Positions 43,326-51,564 of a stretch of DNA of 64,000 nucleotides are shown piece after piece. The stretch is from a virus, in IMG/VR virus record IMGVR_UViG_3300043466_001905, positions 1 to 64,000 of that record. One strand, given 5' to 3'. The notes below the pieces were generated by a model. That model did not search any database. It was not told where the DNA came from and was given only the letters and a program-made list of their open reading frames with translations. A program made the position numbers and the translations under genes. Each line of letters opens with the position of its first letter. Position 1 is the stretch's first letter.

Positions 43326-44021
43326 TTAAAATAAGATTACATCTTTTAATCTATCTTGTTGTGTGTATGGTTTTATATTAGTTGGAAATAAGATGTCCTG
43401 TGTCAAGTCATAATCACTAACTCTTGTTTTAAATTCACCCAAGTTAAAGTCAAATACATCAAGGATTAAGGATTTGATTGACCCCTTATCAAACCTTGAA
43501 TCGGACACAATATCAATATCAAAGTCTTCGTTTTCATTTGTGTTAGTAGTAAAATAAAAACGACACTTATCAATCCCCAGAGTACTATACATATTATTGA
43601 ATATGTAATTTACATAGTAGTTCATAAGTCTACCACAATTGAGACTAAAACCATAAGGGAATTCAGAGGTTACCGATAGTTCATAAAGTGGTTCAGGGAC
43701 ATCCGTAAACACATCTTTAGACACATTAACCCAACCCTCGTTTATACTTTCTAATTCAGCACCATATTGGATAACATCAACGGTATTTAATTTGTCTATT
43801 CCGACTTCTTTTAAAATATCACCAAACCAATCCATAAAGTCCGATTTTATTTTTGGAATGTCTAAGGTTACCTCACTTGTTGTTATTCCGTGAATAACCA
43901 TAAAGGAACCACAATCTGTTATTTGAAAAATTGAATTTTCTTTATTGTCAATTTTTGACACAATAAAGTCGGCTAATAAATTTACAATACCTCTTTTTGA
44001 ATTTTTATTAATTAATCTCAT
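43326..44021 (-). CDS. Hypothetical protein, 231 aa
   Basis: Starts MRLINKNSKRGIVNLLADFI, a leader-like helix followed by ITDCGSFMVIHGITTSEVTL, PEPLYELSVTSEFPYGFSLN and a mixed alpha/beta C-terminus (DKCRFYFTTNTNENEDFDID). The layout hints at a folded enzyme or virion domain, but I do not recognise it. It is transcribed from a TATTTATA motif in the gap after the 342-aa gene and ends at the bidirectional terminator. Confidence 0.6.
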   Translation of the reverse strand: MRLINKNSKRGIVNLLADFIVSKIDNKENSIFQITDCGSFMVIHGITTSEVTLDIPKIKSDFMDWFGDILKEVGIDKLNTVDVIQYGAELESINEGWVNVSKDVFTDVPEPLYELSVTSEFPYGFSLNCGRLMNYYVNYIFNNMYSTLGIDKCRFYFTTNTNENEDFDIDIVSDSRFDKGSIKSLILDVFDFNLGEFKTRVSDYDLTQDILFPTNIKPYTQQDRLKDVILF

Positions 44022-44062
44022 AATTACTATTTTTCATAATAGGTATGAAATTAAATTTATAA

Positions 44063-44070
44063 TATAAATA
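44063..44070 (-). promoter_or_regulatory. TATTTATA motif, putative phage promoter (minus)
   Basis: Minus-strand TATTTATA about 41 nt before ATG 44021; the gap is longer than for most copies. Confidence 0.4.
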
Positions 44071-44075
44071 GTTTG

Positions 44076-45104
44076 CTAATATAGTCTATCAACCAATCCG
44101 TCATTGATGTAAGACTCAACATCATCTTGATCTGGATAATCATCAATTCTACCTAAATTTAACCATTCATCTTCTGATTCCATATAATGGGTTTTAAATG
44201 ATGTATAATCACCATAATCATAAAGTGTGTCATTATACCCCTTAAATGCATTTAAAAAACTAACTATATCAGAATACAAATCTCTTATTTTTACATATGG
44301 TGTGTGAACAACTCTTCCATCACTTCGCTTATTTTCCTCCCAAGTGTGAGTACCCTCAAAAAGTTCGGATAACGCACTCCAAACTTGTTTATAAACCATA
44401 TCATTATACGCGTCGTTATATGCATTATCACCAAGCCAACTTAATTGATTTTTTAAATCATTTAACTCTCCATCAAATAACTGATTCATTGAATCTTCAT
44501 CTTTGATTATTTGCATAACGTTTGATTCTGTAATGATAAAATTACCATTATCATCGGATAAGTCCTCAAACAATTCACTGGAATAATCATCTAAAGACAA
44601 TTCTTGGTTACCAATAAGTTCTATTATTCTTGATGCTAGTTCCCGAAGATTTTTATCGTTTAAAACCTCAATAATATCTCTGTAAACATCGTGTACTGTA
44701 TCACTATAAGCTTCCCACCAATCTTCACCTAAAACGTTCTCAACGACAGATCTTGGATTATAATCTCTTGAATATCTTTCATCTTTAAAAAATTCCGCAA
44801 GTTCCGATAAGTCACGTAAACGTAGATAATAACCATCTGAACGAGTTTCAACATCACTTAAAAATTCTTGAACAATTTTAGGTAAAAAATAATCTTTATC
44901 TATTGATATCAAATCTAGCATGATTTCATTTAATAATTCGGGTTCTTCCTTCTCAATAGAATAAAGGTCTACCATATCTAACATATCCTTTCTTTTGAGT
45001 AGTGTTAGAAATTGTTTTAAATTACCACCGAATATTGGTGAGAGGTAATCTTCCCACTCGCCACTATTAAATCTATTGATATAGTTAAGTATTTTATCAC
45101 TCAT
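44076..45104 (-). CDS. Hypothetical acidic protein, 342 aa
   Basis: Starts MSDKILNYINRFNSGEWEDY and is rich in Asp, Glu, Tyr and Trp (WWEAYSDTVHDVYRDIIEVL, SESEDEWLNLGRIDDYPDQD-like end). Mostly helical; no domain recognised. It has a TATTTATC motif 3 nt before the ATG, directly after the terminator of the 48-aa gene. Its acidic composition resembles the 496-aa protein encoded divergently at 45411. Confidence 0.6.
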   Translation of the reverse strand: MSDKILNYINRFNSGEWEDYLSPIFGGNLKQFLTLLKRKDMLDMVDLYSIEKEEPELLNEIMLDLISIDKDYFLPKIVQEFLSDVETRSDGYYLRLRDLSELAEFFKDERYSRDYNPRSVVENVLGEDWWEAYSDTVHDVYRDIIEVLNDKNLRELASRIIELIGNQELSLDDYSSELFEDLSDDNGNFIITESNVMQIIKDEDSMNQLFDGELNDLKNQLSWLGDNAYNDAYNDMVYKQVWSALSELFEGTHTWEENKRSDGRVVHTPYVKIRDLYSDIVSFLNAFKGYNDTLYDYGDYTSFKTHYMESEDEWLNLGRIDDYPDQDDVESYINDGLVDRLY

Positions 45105-45107
45105 AAT

Positions 45108-45115
45108 GATAAATA
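45108..45115 (-). promoter_or_regulatory. TATTTATC motif, putative phage promoter (minus)
   Basis: Minus-strand TATTTATC ending 3 nt before ATG 45104, abutting the T-run of the upstream terminator. Confidence 0.45.
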
Positions 45116-45150
45116 TAAAAAAAGGTGGAAACTTCCGTAACCACCTTGTA
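45113..45150 (-). terminator. Intrinsic terminator (minus)
   Basis: Minus strand AAGGTGG (45141-45147) pairs with CCACCTT (45122-45128), followed by T-run; ends the 48-aa gene. Confidence 0.75.
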
Positions 45151-45170
45151 ATTTTTTTGGTAGAAATAAA

Positions 45171-45317
45171 TTATCTCTTGTTATAATACTTCTCAACGAT
45201 TTTCTTTACTGACTCTTGAACAGTGGCATTTTTTACTTGCTGAGGCTGTCCCTGAGCTGATGATTGTTGAGTAGTGGTAGTTCCACCATTGTTCTTATTC
45301 TTGCAGCCACACCCCAT
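45171..45317 (-). CDS. Small Cys/Gln-rich protein, 48 aa
   Basis: Frame MGCGCKNKNNGGTTTTQQSS, then AQGQPQQVKNATVQESVKKI and VEKYYNKR. An N-terminal CGC metal-binding-like or acyl-like start, a disordered Gln/Thr linker and a C-terminal helix QESVKKIVEKYY. The terminal helix resembles the leader helices of other phage proteins here. It has its own TATTTATA motif and terminator, so it is a clear transcription unit. Function unknown. Confidence 0.6.
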   Translation of the reverse strand: MGCGCKNKNNGGTTTTQQSSAQGQPQQVKNATVQESVKKIVEKYYNKR

Positions 45318-45346
45318 CTTTGGTTGTTTTTAAACGTTTATTTTAT

Positions 45347-45354
45347 TATAAATA
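45347..45354 (-). promoter_or_regulatory. TATTTATA motif, putative phage promoter (minus)
   Basis: Minus-strand TATTTATA about 29 nt before ATG 45317 in a divergent promoter region. Confidence 0.5.
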
Positions 45355-45366
45355 TCTTCATATAAC

Positions 45367-45374
45367 TATATTTG
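45367..45374 (+). promoter_or_regulatory. Bacteroidetes-type -7 box (TATATTTG)
   Basis: TATATTTG 36 nt before ATG 45411; together with the TATTTATT at 45399 this gene may have both promoter types. Confidence 0.45.
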
Positions 45375-45398
45375 TAAATATTTTTACCCCATTAACAA

Positions 45399-45406
45399 TA
45401 TTTATT
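45399..45406 (+). promoter_or_regulatory. TATTTATT motif, putative phage promoter
   Basis: TATTTATT ending 4 nt before ATG 45411. Confidence 0.45.
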
Positions 45407-45410
45407 TTAT

Positions 45411-46901
45411 ATGAAAAAGATTATTAAATTAACTGAATCTGATTTAATTAAATATATCAAACAAACCATTAATGAACAGGATTCCGAATATTATGAAATA
45501 TCTGCTCAGGAATATCTTAATCTTTTAAAAGCATCTGGTTATAATGCCAAAGGTTTAACAAGATTAAAAAAGTTTGGAGGTAAACCACTTAAAGTTATTG
45601 GTAATTTAAATTTACGTGCGGAACCAATTAAAGATTTGGGTAAATTATATGTTGATGGAAGTGTTTTATTAACAAATTCTAAAATACAAACAGTTGATGG
45701 GTTAACGGCAACTGGCAGAGTTGAAATTCTTGGAACACCATATCAAACTAAATTGGATAGAATAAAGAGACAAAAAGAAATTGATGATGCCCAAGAAAGA
45801 AGGGATAATGATGAATGGAATTTAAATAATCCTGATATAGATTCTGAAGGTCAAAAGGCAAATGCTATTTTTATGTTTTCATTAGATAGAGGTGAATTGG
45901 TTGGACTTGATGATAACGAAAGAGAAAGAGCGAATGACATCCAAAGTGAAATCAAAAGATTAGAAAATGAAAGACAAAATTCAGAAAACGAAGATGATGA
46001 AATAAGTGACAAAATTGATGAACTCCAAGATGAATGGGATGAAATTATGTCTGGTAATAAAGTTGATATATATGATTTAATCCCAATGGGTTATGATCAG
46101 TACGAAATGTCCGCGTTTAAGTCAATTGATGGAGGTTATGAATATGCTGCAGGAACAATTGATGAGGCGGATAATTCACTTAGGGATTATGCTGAATCAT
46201 TACTGGATGAAATGGGGTATCAAGGGTTTAATAGGTATTTTGTTGAGAAACACATAGATGGTGATGAAGTTGCCGACTCTTTTGAAGATTCAATTAGAGA
46301 AGACATATATGAAAATCCTGAAGGTTGGGACATAAGAAGATTACCAAGTAAACAACAATATGAGGAAATATGGTTACTAGATATGGAAAAATGGGGTTAT
46401 AAAAACTTCAAAATAAGATACCCAATCAAATACCCATCAAGAGAAGGTAAAAATAAAGTCTTTGATTTTATGGATGATGAAGACAACTCATTCCAAATGA
46501 GGTACGAAGGAAATAAATGGGTGTTATATAAAGAAGGTGTTATGGTTCAACCAGAACAACTATATGACGATGAAGATACTGAAGAACAAAAACAAGAAAG
46601 AGAGGAAAGAATAAGTGAAATTGAATATGAAAGAGAGACAATATTAGAAGAACCTGATGGTGATTTGGATGAAGATTCGGTTGAAGAAGCGGTTGAAGAT
46701 AGGAAATATGACATTAGTCAAGATCCTGTAAGATGGTTAAATGATTATGGTATTGATGATTATTCACCATTTATTAATAGGAGAGACTTTTTAGATGATT
46801 TGGTTGATGATTTAAATTACGGTAGATTAGGTGGTTATGACGATGAGTATGAAGAAATAGAAATCAACGGAACAAGATATATTGTTGTGAGAATCAATTA
46901 A
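45411..46901 (+). CDS. Leader-bearing acidic protein, 496 aa
   Basis: Begins MKKIIKLTESDLIKYIKQTI, a clear example of the short N-terminal leader (basic start, LTES, amphipathic helix, NEQ) seen in several proteins of this phage. After it come a small domain (residues about 25-125) with beta-like repeats (GKPLKVIGNLNLRAEPIKDL, LYVDGSVLLTNSKIQTVDGL), a coiled coil and a long acidic region rich in Asp/Glu. The first domain resembles an LRR-like or beta-solenoid turn. Function unknown; the leader may target the protein into the capsid. Confidence 0.65.
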   Translation: MKKIIKLTESDLIKYIKQTINEQDSEYYEISAQEYLNLLKASGYNAKGLTRLKKFGGKPLKVIGNLNLRAEPIKDLGKLYVDGSVLLTNSKIQTVDGLTATGRVEILGTPYQTKLDRIKRQKEIDDAQERRDNDEWNLNNPDIDSEGQKANAIFMFSLDRGELVGLDDNERERANDIQSEIKRLENERQNSENEDDEISDKIDELQDEWDEIMSGNKVDIYDLIPMGYDQYEMSAFKSIDGGYEYAAGTIDEADNSLRDYAESLLDEMGYQGFNRYFVEKHIDGDEVADSFEDSIREDIYENPEGWDIRRLPSKQQYEEIWLLDMEKWGYKNFKIRYPIKYPSREGKNKVFDFMDDEDNSFQMRYEGNKWVLYKEGVMVQPEQLYDDEDTEEQKQEREERISEIEYERETILEEPDGDLDEDSVEEAVEDRKYDISQDPVRWLNDYGIDDYSPFINRRDFLDDLVDDLNYGRLGGYDDEYEEIEINGTRYIVVRIN

Positions 46902-46943
46902 TAATTTACAGATTCAAAACAATATATTATATTTTTCCTAATA

Positions 46944-47735
46944 ATGGCAAGAACAAGGAAAAATAAAAAAATTGAATTTTTAATGGACACCGATTGGTTA
47001 TTTGAAGATCCAATTGACAGAGAACATAAAGAATATAAATTGTTAAGTTATTTCCAAAAAATGGGAGAAAAACTTGACAATATGGAACTATATCCCGGTT
47101 TCATTGAAATATCCCTCCATTTAGCGAATATTCAAACATTAATCAGTAAAAGAAAAATCATTTACACGGACAAAAAATTTGATTCAATTGACGACGAGTT
47201 ACTGGTAAAAGATTTAAAAATAAAAAACGTTCCTGAAATGACTAAGGATGAAGGTCAAGAATTTGCTCAAATATTAAGGTTTGCCGCACCAAGACTATTA
47301 GAATATTTCAATATTGCGAAATCTGTTTGGACAATTGTGTTTGATACAATAGAAATAAAAATCAAAAAGAATAAAAATAATTTAGAAACCAAAAAAGGGT
47401 ATTTTTATTTTAATGATGGTAAATCTGGAAATCTATATGTTTGGGAATATAATATAAAACAAGCATCAAGAAAATCTCCCGAAGAAAAAACGTTGGTTAA
47501 TTTAATTTATTCTGAACCAAAAGGTAAATTGACAATCCCAAAAATTATTAATACACTTTCACAATGGAATGATGAAAATGAAAGAACTAAGTTACCGGTA
47601 TTTGAAATGGTTTGTAGTGATATTTTCCCAATTAACGAGACATTACTACCATTATTTAAAAGAAAGTTGATTAGTTATATACAACAAACAACAAAACAAA
47701 ACTTTTCAAAAACAGTAGAAATTAAAGTTTCATAA
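46944..47735 (+). CDS. Hypothetical phage protein, 263 aa
   Basis: Starts MARTRKNKKIEFLMDTDWLF; mixed alpha/beta with a repeated Lys-rich middle (IEIKIKKNKNNLETKKGYFY). Segments such as KLLSYFQKMGEKLDNMELYP and FPINETLLPLFKRKLISYIQ look conserved, but I cannot name the family. It leads directly (one base) into a 52-aa gene and then the glutamine synthetase group. Confidence 0.6.
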   Translation: MARTRKNKKIEFLMDTDWLFEDPIDREHKEYKLLSYFQKMGEKLDNMELYPGFIEISLHLANIQTLISKRKIIYTDKKFDSIDDELLVKDLKIKNVPEMTKDEGQEFAQILRFAAPRLLEYFNIAKSVWTIVFDTIEIKIKKNKNNLETKKGYFYFNDGKSGNLYVWEYNIKQASRKSPEEKTLVNLIYSEPKGKLTIPKIINTLSQWNDENERTKLPVFEMVCSDIFPINETLLPLFKRKLISYIQQTTKQNFSKTVEIKVS

Positions 47736-47736
47736 T

Positions 47737-47895
47737 ATGGATAACAAAACAATAGAAAAAATCAAAGAGTTAGTTAAAGAATACCCGAATGATGGTGATT
47801 TGGGTAGAGAAATCAGAAAAATATTCATTTCTGAAAAAAAACAGTCAAACCCCCAAAATACAGAACAACAATGGGATTTAACAAACGGATATTAA
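47737..47895 (+). CDS. Small helical protein, 52 aa
   Basis: Frame MDNKTIEKIKELVKEYPNDG, then DLGREIRKIFISEKKQSNPQ, ending NGY. It starts one base after the 263-aa gene and its end overlaps the next small gene by 25 bases. Tight packing supports coding; function unknown. Confidence 0.5.
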   Translation: MDNKTIEKIKELVKEYPNDGDLGREIRKIFISEKKQSNPQNTEQQWDLTNGY

Positions 47896-48053
47896 AGAAG
47901 GAAAATATAATTCTTAATATTAATAACCTTGAAAGATATTTGTCTGCGGATGCGATAATAATCTCTGATGATTTTTCTGGAAAAGTGTTTGATATGTTTC
48001 GTGAAAATAAAGATATGGAAGAAATCATAAATTATATAAACAAAAACAAATGA
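47871..48053 (+). CDS. Hypothetical protein, 60 aa
   Basis: Starts MGFNKRILKKENIILNINNL and continues ERYLSADAIIISDDFSGKVF. It overlaps the preceding gene by 25 bases and the glutamine synthetase by 4 (ATGA), so it is translationally linked to the synthetase. The folded-looking core YLSADAIIISDDFS may be conserved. Function unknown. Confidence 0.55.
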   Translation: MGFNKRILKKENIILNINNLERYLSADAIIISDDFSGKVFDMFRENKDMEEIINYINKNK

Positions 48054-49378
48054 AAATTCGGTTAGAATATGTGTGGTTAGATGGATACACACCAGAACCA
48101 AATCTTAGGAGTAAAGTTAAAATTATTGATTATGAATCATTTAAGAATGCTTTTGCGTTAGGAGTGAGTAAATTACCAATGTGGAACTTTGATGGTTCAT
48201 CAACAAAACAAGCTGAAACTGGTGATTCAGATAGATTACTCAAACCTGTAAGAATGTATATGTCAAAGGGCTTTCCCGCAAAACTCCATACGGTTTATGT
48301 TCTATGTGAAGTATTGAATCCTGATGGAACACCACACAAAACAAACACAAGAAGTAAACTTAACGAAGAACAAGAAGATTTGTGGTTAGGTTTTGAACAA
48401 GAATATTTTATTCGCGAAGAAATCAACGGAAGTATTCTTGGACACAAAAGAAATATCCTTAAAGGACAAGGAGAGTACTATTGTGGTGTTGGACATAATG
48501 TTGTTGGAAGGGAGTTTGTTGAAAAACATACAGATGTGTGTTTAGACTATGGTATTGATATTACCGGAACAAATGCTGAAGTTGCTCTCGGACAATGGGA
48601 GTATCAAGTATTCTCAAAGGGTAAATTAAAAGGTGGTGATGACTTATGGATGTCAAGGTATTTCCTTTATAAGATTTCAGAAGAATATGGATATCATATT
48701 GAACTACACCCAAAACCATTAACACACGGAGAATGGAATGGTTCAGGACTCCACACAAACTTCTCAACAGAAACAATGAGGGAAGGTGAAAACTATATGA
48801 CACTATGGGAAAGAGAAGAGTACTTCAAATCGATCTTCTCAAGTTTTGAATCAAGACATTTGGAACACATTAAAAACTATGGTTCACAAAATGATTTAAG
48901 ATTAACAGGTGAATATGAAACACAATCAATTGATAAATTCAGTTGGGGTATTTCAGATAGAGGAGCGTCAATTAGAGTTCCTAAATCAACCGCAGAACAT
49001 TGGACAGGTTATTTAGAAGATAGACGACCTGGGTCAAATGCGGATCCATATAAGATTGTTTACCAAATTATGGAATCAATTAAAAATGCGGTTGCCATTT
49101 ACAAAATAAAACTAAAAATGAACTTTGATGGTGACGGAAGTGAACATATGGACAAATTTACTGGTGTTATTCCAAACGATGAGTTGTTAAGTGAATATAG
49201 AAATGATGACGACTATGAAATGGGTGACTTAATGGAAGGTTCTAAAAATAATATTGAACCACAAGTTGGGGTTGATGTTGTCAAAGAATATTTGGATAGT
49301 AAAGAAAATAAGGTGGATAACCCACTACCTGAAGAATTGAAAAACGCAATGGTGAACGCAAATGAAGAAAATATGTAA
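48050..49378 (+). CDS. Glutamine synthetase, type II (GlnII-like), 442 aa
   Basis: Ligates ammonia to glutamate using ATP. Signature motifs are in order: MWNFDGSSTKQAETGDSD (beta-grasp, residues about 44-61), LGFEQEYF (metal Glu, about 116-123), GSGLHTNFST (about 231-240), GISDRGASIRVP (about 301-312) and DRRPGSNADPY (about 324-334). These match eukaryotic-type GSII rather than the bacterial GSI or GSIII. The enzyme is about 80 residues longer than usual GSII at the C-terminus, and this extension is acidic and unassigned. Active-site residues look intact. It would supply glutamine for nucleotide synthesis during infection, which is inferred. Confidence 0.93.
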   Translation: MKIRLEYVWLDGYTPEPNLRSKVKIIDYESFKNAFALGVSKLPMWNFDGSSTKQAETGDSDRLLKPVRMYMSKGFPAKLHTVYVLCEVLNPDGTPHKTNTRSKLNEEQEDLWLGFEQEYFIREEINGSILGHKRNILKGQGEYYCGVGHNVVGREFVEKHTDVCLDYGIDITGTNAEVALGQWEYQVFSKGKLKGGDDLWMSRYFLYKISEEYGYHIELHPKPLTHGEWNGSGLHTNFSTETMREGENYMTLWEREEYFKSIFSSFESRHLEHIKNYGSQNDLRLTGEYETQSIDKFSWGISDRGASIRVPKSTAEHWTGYLEDRRPGSNADPYKIVYQIMESIKNAVAIYKIKLKMNFDGDGSEHMDKFTGVIPNDELLSEYRNDDDYEMGDLMEGSKNNIEPQVGVDVVKEYLDSKENKVDNPLPEELKNAMVNANEENM

Positions 49379-49550
49379 CTTTTTCAAAAAGAGAGAAGAT
49401 AAAAGGGTGGAAATAAAAGTGGCAACATCACCAAAGTGTCTTACTTGTGAATCGGATATGAATATTTTAAAAATTAACTATCCTTTTTGTGAAGAATGTC
49501 TTAATAAGTTGAAAAAAATAATAAAAGATGAAGGAGATGAAACTAATTGA
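49362..49550 (+). CDS. Small zinc-ribbon-like protein, 62 aa
   Basis: Basic start MKKICNFFKKREDKRVEIKV, then CLTCESDM and CEECLNKLKK, two CxxC pairs about 20 residues apart forming a probable zinc site. It overlaps the end of the glutamine synthetase gene by 17 bases and the next gene by 23. Function unknown; coupling suggests co-expression with the synthetase. Confidence 0.6.
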   Translation: MKKICNFFKKREDKRVEIKVATSPKCLTCESDMNILKINYPFCEECLNKLKKIIKDEGDETN

Positions 49551-49899
49551 ACCGCTTAAATCAAACAGGTGGTTAATAAGAACTGAAGGAATGGATATCA
49601 AGCCATATCTATTCAGAAAGTATAAAATCTTCAACGAGGGTGAAGATATTATATTTAAAACCGAATTTTATGAAACCGTAGAACAATCCTATAACCCAAA
49701 AGATATTTTGAATATTGTTGGGTTTACCATTGAGTATTTGGATCCAACAGGAACAATGGTTAACGGATTGAAGTTTGATGTAAAAGGAATTAATTTTGAA
49801 CAAAAAATGTCTTATGGTAAAGATAAGTTGATGATAACAAAAATTCGTGTTATAATTGATAAGAACACATTGAATTTAATACACAAAATAGAAGAGTAA
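49528..49899 (+). CDS. Hypothetical protein, 123 aa
   Basis: Starts MKEMKLIEPLKSNRWLIRTE; the Met at 49537 is an alternative start. Beta-rich body (IIFKTEFYETVEQSYNPKDI, FTIEYLDPTGTMVNGLKFDV, KLMITKIRVIIDKNTLNLIH), which resembles small structural beta-sandwich proteins. Not recognised. It is linked to the zinc-ribbon gene by a 23-base overlap and precedes the fusion gene by one base. Confidence 0.6.
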   Translation: MKEMKLIEPLKSNRWLIRTEGMDIKPYLFRKYKIFNEGEDIIFKTEFYETVEQSYNPKDILNIVGFTIEYLDPTGTMVNGLKFDVKGINFEQKMSYGKDKLMITKIRVIIDKNTLNLIHKIEE

Positions 49900-49900
49900 T

Positions 49901-50713
49901 ATGGAGTTACTGGAAGGAATGGAAACTGGATTTGGATATGGGAACATTAGTTGGTTTCCACATAGACAAAAAACATTGGGGGAAATAATAGAAAAACAAA
50001 AACCAAAAAACCTAATAGAAATAGGATTCAATGAAGGACATTCGTTGATGTTGATTTGTGAAAAAATATTAGAACTTAAACAGAAAGGTTTTTATTCTGA
50101 ACCGGTAAGAATTTTTGTTTTTGACATATGTGAAAAAGAACAAACAATAAGTAACTTTATTATAATGGAAGAACATTATAAAAAGGAAGAAATTTATTTA
50201 AATTTAATACCCGGTAATTCCATAGAAACAATACCACAATTTTTCAATTACAATCAAATTATGTTTGATTTTATTGAAATAGACGGAAATCATACTTATG
50301 ATTTTGCTCGTCAAGATTTATTAAATACATATAGTGCGGTTAAAGAAGGGGGGGTTCTTTATGTGGATGATTATAAGTCATCAAAAGTTCCCATTCCTGA
50401 TGTTGATAGAGCGGTTGATGAATTTAATTGGGTTGGATGGAACACATATTATACTGATGGTGCTTTTTGGGCAGAAAAACAAATAACAAAGATGGAAAAT
50501 AACGAACAGGTAAACCACCCTAACCATTATGGTGGAGAAACAAACCCATACGAGGCGATAAAAGTGATTGATGCTTGGGATTTAGGGTTTTCATTGGGAA
50601 ATACTGTAAAGTATATCTCAAGAGCAGGTAAGAAAAACAAAGAGAAAGAATTGGAAGATTTAAAAAAGGCATTGTGGTATTTGGAACACTATATTGAAAC
50701 ATTAGAGAAGTAA
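49901..50713 (+). CDS. Methyltransferase-DUF3310 fusion, 270 aa
   Basis: Residues about 1-190 are a class I SAM-methyltransferase-like domain: IEIGFNEGHSLMLICEKILE (motif I, with EIGFNEG), FVFDICEKE (acidic binding), and FDFIEIDGNHTYDFARQDLL then VLYVDDYKSS (Methyltransf_24-like). Residues about 198-268 form a complete DUF3310 domain (NHPNHYGGETNPYEAIKVID, LGNTVKYISRAGKKNKEKEL, LKKALWYLEHYIE), which usually occurs as a separate small phage protein. Such a fusion is uncommon in my knowledge. The target of methylation is unknown. Confidence 0.75.
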   Translation: MELLEGMETGFGYGNISWFPHRQKTLGEIIEKQKPKNLIEIGFNEGHSLMLICEKILELKQKGFYSEPVRIFVFDICEKEQTISNFIIMEEHYKKEEIYLNLIPGNSIETIPQFFNYNQIMFDFIEIDGNHTYDFARQDLLNTYSAVKEGGVLYVDDYKSSKVPIPDVDRAVDEFNWVGWNTYYTDGAFWAEKQITKMENNEQVNHPNHYGGETNPYEAIKVIDAWDLGFSLGNTVKYISRAGKKNKEKELEDLKKALWYLEHYIETLEK

Positions 50714-50749
50714 TTTAATAAAAAAATGTAACTTCTCCACACTAATAGA

Positions 50750-50757
50750 TATTTATT
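50750..50757 (+). promoter_or_regulatory. TATTTATT motif, putative phage promoter
   Basis: TATTTATT ending 3 nt before ATG 50761 of the second LAGLIDADG gene. Confidence 0.45.
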
Positions 50758-50760
50758 AAT

Positions 50761-51564
50761 ATGGGGAAAAGGATTGACATTAGTGATAATTTAGTTATTG
50801 AAAAATACAAAGAATTAAAAAATATTCATAAAGTTGCCAAACATTTTAACGTTTCTATTAGTCCAATACAACGTAGTCTTAAAAGAAATGGATTTGAATT
50901 AACGAATCGTAGGTATGGTGTTAATCACAATTATTTTGAAGTAATAGATACAGAAGAAAAGGCTTATTGGTTGGGATTTTTATTTGCTGACGGGTATATA
51001 AGGGAACGAAAAAGTGGTAATTCATTGGAGATGAAATTATCCATTAAAGATGTTGATCATCTTAATACATTTAAAAAATGTATAGAATCCGATCATTTGA
51101 TAAAAGAGTCATATAATAAAGTTAAATATAAAGGAGGTGTATCAACATCACATATGGTTCATTTGGCAATATACTCGACAAAGTTAGTTAATTCTATCAA
51201 GTTAGCTGGAGTACATTCGAGAAAGACATTTACAATTGGTAAACCTAATATTGATGAGTTTTTAATTCCTCATTTTATTAGAGGTTATTTTGATGGGGAT
51301 GGATCATTTTCATTTAATCCTGAAAAATACATAAATAAGACTCAAATTGTGAGTGCTTCGGATGAATTTAAAGATTTTATTATTAACGAATTAAATAAGA
51401 ACAATATAAAAATAAATTTGTATTCTGAAATAAAATTACAAATCCAAAATAAAATGGATAATTTAAAATTTTACGATTATATTTATCAAAACGCAAAAAT
51501 CTATTTAAATAGAAAAAAAGAAAAATATGAAGAATTTAGACGATATTATGGGTACAATAATTAA
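50761..51564 (+). CDS. LAGLIDADG homing endonuclease with N-terminal HTH, 267 aa
   Basis: An N-terminal helix-turn-helix segment (NIHKVAKHFNVSISPIQRSL, residues about 21-40) is followed by two LAGLIDADG helices: AYWLGFLFADGYI (about 68-80) and PHFIRGYFDGDGSF (about 170-183). The order and motif resemble the endonuclease at 37630, although the DNA-binding extension is at the opposite end. It overlaps the start of a DNA methyltransferase gene by 17 bases. Free-standing, with no intron signature seen. Confidence 0.85.
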   Translation: MGKRIDISDNLVIEKYKELKNIHKVAKHFNVSISPIQRSLKRNGFELTNRRYGVNHNYFEVIDTEEKAYWLGFLFADGYIRERKSGNSLEMKLSIKDVDHLNTFKKCIESDHLIKESYNKVKYKGGVSTSHMVHLAIYSTKLVNSIKLAGVHSRKTFTIGKPNIDEFLIPHFIRGYFDGDGSFSFNPEKYINKTQIVSASDEFKDFIINELNKNNIKINLYSEIKLQIQNKMDNLKFYDYIYQNAKIYLNRKKEKYEEFRRYYGYNN

